64,000 nucleotides of DNA, taken from NCBI GenBank assembly GCA_036925085.1, contig JAUPFP010000006.1, forward strand, positions 481,001-545,000, written 5' to 3'. The notes under the pieces are model-generated. The model did no database searches, was not told the DNA's origin, and saw only the letters and a list, made by a program, of their open reading frames with translations. The translations under genes and the position numbers were made by a program. Below, piece by piece: positions 61,334 to 64,000 of the stretch. Each line of letters starts with the position of its first letter. Position 1 is the first letter of the stretch. This DNA is from Brachycybe producta. Its lineage: Eukaryota; Arthropoda; Diplopoda; Playtdesmida; Andrognathidae.

Positions 61334-62412
61334 GTAAGTTTCGATTTGATATTGGATGTCGTTTGAACGGTTTTTTAGTATTGTGTGATGATACGAATTA
61401 AGACATTTACATTTTGTAAAACAAATTGAGGCCCAGCCCATAAAACTTATGGACTGGGCTGAGATTTTACTGTGCCCACCAAAGCCTATTATAGGTCCAC
61501 TAGACCCATAAGTCTCACTGGCTGTATGTACGTCTATAGTATGAAACGAAGAACCTAAATAACAAAGAACTGACTTTGTCCAGTAGTTCTCAGTTGTGTT
61601 CCATCATGCCATGTTGGACAATGTCCACTAGACGTCCCTCACAACAAAAAATGTTGTTTATAAAAGATATATTTAGACGTTTAAGACAGAAAAACAGATC
61701 AATGTAGGTGTGTATGTGTTGTCCTTCCTATTATTAGGAATAAACTTTTAAATAAAGAACTACAATAAGAGAAAGAGAAGAGAAGAAAAAAACAACAACA
61801 ACGGGTGGAGCCAATGAGGGTAGAAAATGAGGCCGACAAGAAATATTTTCCCACAGTCCACAGAAGTTATGTAGCTTTTGGTTTTTCTCTTTCTTTCTCT
61901 CTCGATTATTGATTTCGAGAAACGATCTCATCAAATAGCAGCGAAAGGAAACCTTGAAAAACGTGTTCCTCATCATTAAACCCGTAGTTTTGACAACAAG
62001 AACCGTTTGAAAATTAACAACTTTTAATTTGTTTAAAGAGAAAAAAAAAATTAATAGCTTAGACATGAATACAACTTTGCCCAATTTTAGATAAAAAAAA
62101 TTTAACGACGCCGCAATCAGAAGAGCAATTTGTTCCGTTTTTATGGATTCACCTTTACAATAAACTAAATGTCACTTCGTGTGAATCTTCGTCTCGTAGA
62201 TGAGAATCTTCGTCTCGTAGATGAGAATCTTCGTGATGCTGCTATAATGTTGGTTGAAATGATGGTTCTTTTAGCTTAAATAAACTGAAATCGGTTCAGG
62301 CGGTCTCTGGGTTTTCAAATGACTTAAGACATTCCGCAAATATGAAGGGGAATACTACAGGACAGTCGCCACCGGCTGCAACATCAGCCTCAACTTGTTC
62401 GTAACCTTTGAA

Positions 62413-63021
62413 CAGCCTGTAATTCGTGACACATTTCTAGCTTTAAGTTGGGAATATGGACAAGAGTGAACTGCTCAAGCAGCAAACTTACTCTTAGCAT
62501 GTGAAAAACTGAAGTATCGTAAGGTTGGCAACTTGTCTGTGCCACACTTACGATACTTGAGTTTTGTTCTCGAAATTGGGGAACAATTGGAAGACATGTT
62601 CGAGAGTACGTGGACGTATGCCATTTGGTTTGCCACAACACTCTTATAGGCGTTATACTGTGCCTACCTGTCTACTTGCCGAGAGATACATACAAATTCT
62701 ATTTAAAAGACGATTCTGGAGAACGGAACTTGTTCATAACCCAAGAACCACCTGTAATGTCTGACACATTTTTTTGACTTTAAGGTTGGGAATGTGGACA
62801 GTGGACAAGAGTGAACTGCTCAAGTAGAAAACTTACTCTTAGCATGTGAAAAACTAAAGTATGGTAAGGTTGGCAACTTGTCTGTGCCACACTTACGACA
62901 CTTGAGTTTTGTTCTCGAAATCGGGGAACAATGGGATGACGTGTTCGAGAGTACGTGGACGTGTGCCGTTGGATCTGGTTTGCCACAACAAACACTCCTA
63001 TAGGCTTTATAATGTGCCTAC
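62413..63021. repeat. Direct duplication, period about 345 bp
   Basis: AAGAGTGAACTGCTCAAG occurs at about 62463 and 62808. Both copies continue with TTACTCTTAGCATGTGAAAA, GGCAACTTGTCTGTGCCACA and TTCGAGAGTACGTGGACG. They are about 90 percent alike. ORFs in either direction are short. Confidence 0.92.
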
Positions 63022-63744
63022 CTTTTTTTTGCTACCTGAGCAAGTTCATTCATGAGTTGGAAACTTTTGGTGTGTTGTGTGTGTATAATAAGTCACACTA
63101 TTATTAATGAGAGCAGGCGACCTTCAGAGGCGAAAATTTTCTCACGACATTGAGTTAAAAAAGCTTAAGATATACATTTTTTTTAAGACTTGTTTCTCCC
63201 TCTCTCCTTTGGGCTCATTTAAAAACAAGCAAAATTCTCTGCTCAAGTCAGCCCTTAATGAATGGAGATTTTTCTTAAAAATAAAGGTGAAATCTCCTTA
63301 ACTACTAAGGTCCAAATTCAAGAGGGAAACTTGCCACTTGAGAACAAAATACTGCAAATGAAACCAATATGAGAAACTGAAAACATAAATAGCATTTGGG
63401 AAAGGTCACACACGCTGAAACACACAGAAGCGCCATATACCTTTGAGTTTAAAGGAATTTAACTGAAACAGTATAATATTCCTATTTTCTGTAGATTTTT
63501 CAGCATGTGTGACTCGTCCCTAAGCCATGTTTTCGTGTTAAATGTTTTTTTCTCTCTATATTTGATTTCAATATAGAACAATTCAGTTGAAGAATAATTA
63601 ATAAGACAATAATAAGTATGCTTTTTTGCTGCAATAAAAGATACTGGTTAGAGGCTATTTTAGGCCAAGTTGTAGGGTGAATCTAGAAGAATTATAGCCT
63701 CTAACCAATCGTTTAAGATTCTAAAAAGCGTCATTCTTTTTGCC

Positions 63745-64000
63745 TTAAAATGTTTTATGAACAACTGATTTTAGAACTCTTGATTATTCTTTCAGGAGTA
63801 AAATTATGAGAGAAACTAGAAAGTGTTTTAGAAACTAGAAAGATAGCTCAGTCACTTAAGTCTTTAAGGGTATTTTTCATATTGATCTCTATTTAAGCGT
63901 TTTAAGACAAAAATTTCAAAATATTGTCTGCTTAAATTTTTAAATTGACATAAAAAGCTTATTTTGAAATATATCAACATGAAAATATCTTTAAATGACT
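63745..64000. repeat. Fam-1 MITE copy, cut by the window edge
   Basis: It starts CTTAAAATGTTTTATGAACA and shows 'gtgttttagaaactagaaag', 'aaaaagcttattttgaaata' and 'caacatgaaaatatctttaa'. Confidence 0.8.

Larger units (their letters stand above)
61334..64000. other. Downstream of the last supported INO80 exon
   Basis: The GTAAGT donor at 61334 shows that INO80 continues. The only nearby possible terminal exon follows TTTTAG at about 62090, where phase 0 gives four codons then TAA. I cannot decide between this and an exon beyond the window. A 345-bp duplication and a Fam-1 copy fill much of the rest. Confidence 0.5.

Noticed and set aside
61734-62084. 116-codon minus-strand ORF
   Set aside because: It is low in complexity with Phe/Ser/Val runs from A-rich sequence, with no homology or supporting signals.
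62091-62290. Terminal INO80 exon containing QFVPFLWIHL (recalling human NLVIPFVPS)
   Set aside because: The phase set by exon 29 gives a stop after four codons, and the similar peptide needs another frame. Left open rather than annotated.

Overview
The window is animal nuclear DNA: AT-rich, intron-dense, with GT-AG introns, conserved metazoan genes and many small DNA transposons. It is most likely from an invertebrate; I could not fix the phylum. Splice structures were built by hand from homology plus splice signals, and for three genes the exon phases close exactly over the whole chain.

Layout: (1) 1-4586, minus strand: VPS39 (HOPS tethering subunit), 18 exons, only the last few C-terminal residues cut off by the window edge. 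(2) About 4.8-11.7 kb: MITEs and a 6-kb tandem array of 479-bp and about 610-bp units, each with a tRNA-like segment and a TTAGG-like stretch. (3) 11998-13187, plus strand: complete ATP6V1D (V-ATPase subunit D), 6 exons, first intron GC-AG. (4) 13.6-16.7 kb: MITEs and an inverted outlying copy of the tandem unit. (5) 17847-23628, plus strand: complete SR splicing factor of the SRSF4/5/6 (B52) type with two alternative versions of exon 3 and a candidate poison exon. (6) 24572-26198, minus strand, convergent with the SR gene: a secreted Gly/Tyr/Ser/Asn-rich low-complexity protein. (7) 26.3-31.0 kb: AT-rich intergenic DNA, a 156-bp duplication, and an array of GGCGCC (E2F-like) motifs just before the next gene. 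(8) 31056 to at least 61333, plus strand: INO80 chromatin-remodelling ATPase, 29 coding exons joined into 1348 open codons, with a 13.8-kb intron full of transposons. Its C-terminal end was not found.

The genes are unrelated housekeeping functions (endolysosomal tethering, proton pumping, splicing, chromatin remodelling) plus one probably lineage-specific secreted protein. The most notable things are the duplicated SR exon 3, the tRNA-like tandem array with two unit lengths, several MITE families that share one GC-box/CRE core under different terminal repeats, and the E2F-like array upstream of INO80.
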